From Erythroxylum novogranatense (Eukaryota > Streptophyta > Magnoliopsida > Malpighiales > Erythroxylaceae), in the NCBI GenBank assembly GCA_029891385.1, contig CM057233.1, forward strand, positions 56,250,063 through 56,314,062: a stretch of DNA of 64,000 nucleotides, given 5' to 3'. Shown here in pieces: positions 62,176-64,000 of this stretch (positions are counted from its first letter, which is position 1; each line of letters opens with the position of its first letter). The notes below the pieces were generated by a model that saw only the letters and a list, made by a program, of their open reading frames with translations, ran no database searches and was not told the origin of the DNA. A program made the translations under genes and the position numbers.

Positions 62176-63320
62176 TCATCTGGCATCATAAAACCAATCC
62201 CAGACACTTACACCATTTCAAAATCAATCCAAAACCTATTCACTCACATCATATCCTTGGACATAAGTCCACAAATTTTTAACACACATACACCCCATTA
62301 TCCATCATGTTCTATACTCATCTTTAATCACAAATTTCACTTCCAATCATCTTAAATCTTTCTAGTTACATTCATTAGGTTTTACATCATCAAGCATCAA
62401 TCATGCATCAATGAATAACCAAATTACATACCCACTTACTTTAACCTAGTTCTCACGCAATTTACTGCATAGACATCACAATTCATGCATTTAACAACAA
62501 AATAAGGTAAAAACATAATTCTTACCTAATCAAGCATCAAATCTTCCCAATCTTCCAACTTATCATAACTTCTTAATTTCTCCTCACTATACACAATCAT
62601 CACCAAAGCAAACTTAAATACATGAAGGGAAGCACTTAAGGTAGGAGAAAAGAGTAGTAAGTTGGCTAGAAAAAAATGGAAACAAATCAAAGAAGGAGAA
62701 GGTGATAGTGATTTTTGGATGAGAAGCACCAACACCCTTTTTTTTTTCAAGTGATTTATTGGCTTTTTGGAGGAAGAATCGTGAAGTGAGGAGGAGACTA
62801 AGACAAGGGCAATAAATACATTGGACACTTGTCTTTTAAGAAGGGAAAAAGAAAAAAATCATTTAATAAAAAACCCTTAATCCAATCCAATGGCTCCAAT
62901 TAATCCATCCAATGGCTCTCATTTAATCCAAAATCATTTATCCGGGCAGTAATTTTCAGTACCGAAAACCAATCAGTCCGCCACTTGGCGATTTTTTCGG
63001 TCCGAAAATTCTCCCCGAAAATTTTCAAAAAATTTCCTAAAATTCTCCAAAATTACTAAACCACTAATTTCACTTTCCAAATAAATTTTTAAGATCAATA
63101 ACCCAAAATTCTCAAAACAGTCACATTTATTACCAATGATACCGGGAATGCCAATGAATGCATGTACAATTATTGTTATATGCAAGGATTCACTATGTAT
63201 GTGCATGTGCACCTTATGTAATGCATGAGCTTGAGATGTGTTATCCCATTTTCTCCTATTGATCTTACATGTATCAAATCGTTAGGATTCTAACCCTTTG
63301 GATGGAAATGGGATGTTACA
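62176..63320 (-). other. Promoter-end piece of the E1 5' LTR
   Basis: Matches 28999-30147. It contains the GA-rich leader on the minus strand (about 62760-62560), the TTAG/GTAAG donor at 62526/62525 and the ACCGGGAATG...CATGTACAATTATTG block (63141-63174). Frames at 62526-62828 and 62973-63212 have no recognisable domain. Confidence 0.88.
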
Positions 63321-64000
63321 CTACTTCACTTATTCCTTTGTGATTTTTAACAAACTCTTCCTCTAGGAAAGTTGTATTTGTTGACACAAATATCTTCCTG
63401 TCCTGAGGACTGTAAAATTAGTACCTTTGAGTACCCGTAGGGTATCTTACAGAGAAACATACTTCTGACCTTGGTTCCATCTTAGTGGATTCAGGCCTTA
63501 GAACATAAACTGGGCAACCCCAAGTGCTTAAGTGCCACAATGAAGGCACTCAGCCAATCCACAACTCCCTAGGTGTTTTAGGCACCGATTAATATAGATC
63601 AAAGTTAAGAAGATAAGTTTTCATTTATCCACCTCAATCTGATCGAAGTTGTTTTAATGGCTTGCCTAACTGCTTCTTAGCTTCAGCTTTGAATTCTTTT
63701 TACTTTTCAAATGACTCACTCTTTTTATGTATCAAATACAAATAACTATCTCTAGGTTAATCATCTATAAAAGTTATGAAGTATTCATAAACTCCTTTAG
63801 CTTGTATATTCATAGGCCCACACACATCAGTATATACCAAGTCCAATGTGGATTCAGATCTATTTCCTTTGGAAGGAAATGAGGCCTTGGTCATTGTTCA
63901 TTCAATAAAAGATTCACATGTGGGTGATGGATTATTATCTAAGCCTATATGGATCCCATCCTTTACTAACCTGTCAAGTCTTTTCTAATTGATATGACCT
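63321..64000 (-). pseudogene. Copia pol fragment: integrase, upstream half of the split gene
   Basis: On the minus strand, entering from the window edge: LDLVYTDVCGPMNIQAKGVY with the first integrase Asp, then YFITFIDD, then HKKSESFEKXKEF-type text and KPLKQLRSD with the second Asp. It jumps to SVPKTPRELW. About 60 residues expected between the last two, including the catalytic Glu, are absent. WGCPVYVLRP, KIFVSTNTTFLEEEF and VKNHKGISEV follow, and the gene then continues at 24404. Several stops are present. The element was probably already degraded or a relic when E1 entered. Confidence 0.92.

Larger units (their letters stand above)
24405..63320 (-). mobile_element. E1: complete LARD-type LTR element containing nested insertions, TSD CTACT
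   Basis: It begins TGTAACACCCC at 24405 and ends GGGATGTTACA at 63320, flanked by CTACT on both sides. In minus-strand sense it has a 5' LTR (63320-33859, interrupted twice), a PBS, a non-coding internal domain of 3711 bp, a PPT and a 3' LTR (30147-24405, interrupted once). Removing nested insertions leaves about 12.2 kb, with LTRs of about 4.28 and 4.20 kb. No gag or pol is present. Long LTRs with a conserved non-coding interior fit the LARD class described in grasses. Its insertion broke a Copia pol gene. Confidence 0.93.
33859..63320 (-). mobile_element. 5' LTR of E1, split into three pieces by E2 and E4
   Basis: LTR sequence is at 33859-35411, 50452-52034 and 62176-63320, together about 4281 bp. 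It matches the 3' LTR closely throughout. It retains a donor-like GTAAG at 62525-62521, a predicted mini-exon 35374-35313 with an intact GTGAGT donor, and an acceptor TTTTTCAG ending at 34201. It carries a private 110-bp tandem duplication at 34835-35054. Confidence 0.9.

Overview
The window looks like pericentromeric or otherwise repeat-dense nuclear DNA of a flowering plant, probably a eudicot. It is AT-rich, has no intact host gene, and consists almost entirely of LTR retrotransposons nested inside one another, plus one broken LINE and a tRNA-derived SINE pair. I cannot name the species. All calls come from reading the sequence: terminal TG...CA, target-site duplications (TSDs), primer-binding sites (PBS), polypurine tracts (PPT) and recognisable pol motifs.

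Left part (1-24404). A Ty3/Gypsy-type LTR (G1, cut by the window edge, ends 6815) was hit by a Copia-type LTR (about 2251-6318). That was hit in turn by a minus-strand Gypsy solo LTR (3489-6136, TSD ATACT). Next come a 4.3-kb solo LTR (7557-11862, TSD TTTAA) carrying tandem repeats, a decayed L1-type LINE (13013-15613), a long AT-rich stretch, and the 3' half of a chromodomain Gypsy element with its 3' LTR (19590-23675). That element abuts a Copia pol gene on the minus strand.

Right part (23676-64000). The Copia pol gene is split by a 38.9-kb insertion, 24405-63320, flanked by the TSD CTACT. The insertion is a large non-coding LTR element (E1, minus strand) of LARD type. One of its LTRs contains a solo LTR (25217-26759, TSD GTCAC). 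Its other LTR contains two insertions: a solo LTR E2 (35412-50446, TSD CACAT), which holds a complete LARD, E3 (37516-49658), and a tail-to-tail SINE pair; and a complete LARD, E4 (52035-62170, TSD TCCAT). E1, E3 and E4 each have 3.2-4.3-kb LTRs, a tRNA-Met-type PBS, a PPT and a 3.7-3.8-kb internal domain without coding capacity. Those internal domains share short conserved blocks, including a relic of the end of a chromovirus polyprotein.

The most interesting signal is inside the long LTRs. Four families (E1-E4) share one layout: a leader ending in a GTAAG-type splice donor, then a 62-66-nt mini-exon bounded by AG and GTGAGT, then a strong TTTCAG acceptor a few hundred bases before the PBS. 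The first predicted intron carries a family-specific array of CG-containing palindromes (GTCGCGAC, AGTCGACT, or TTACACGG facing CCGTGTAA). The second carries a conserved CGGAC/GTCCG hairpin and a family-specific hairpin minisatellite. Motif differs between families while position is kept, so I propose this as a candidate undescribed LTR splicing/structured-RNA module. It rests on sequence only and has no expression evidence.
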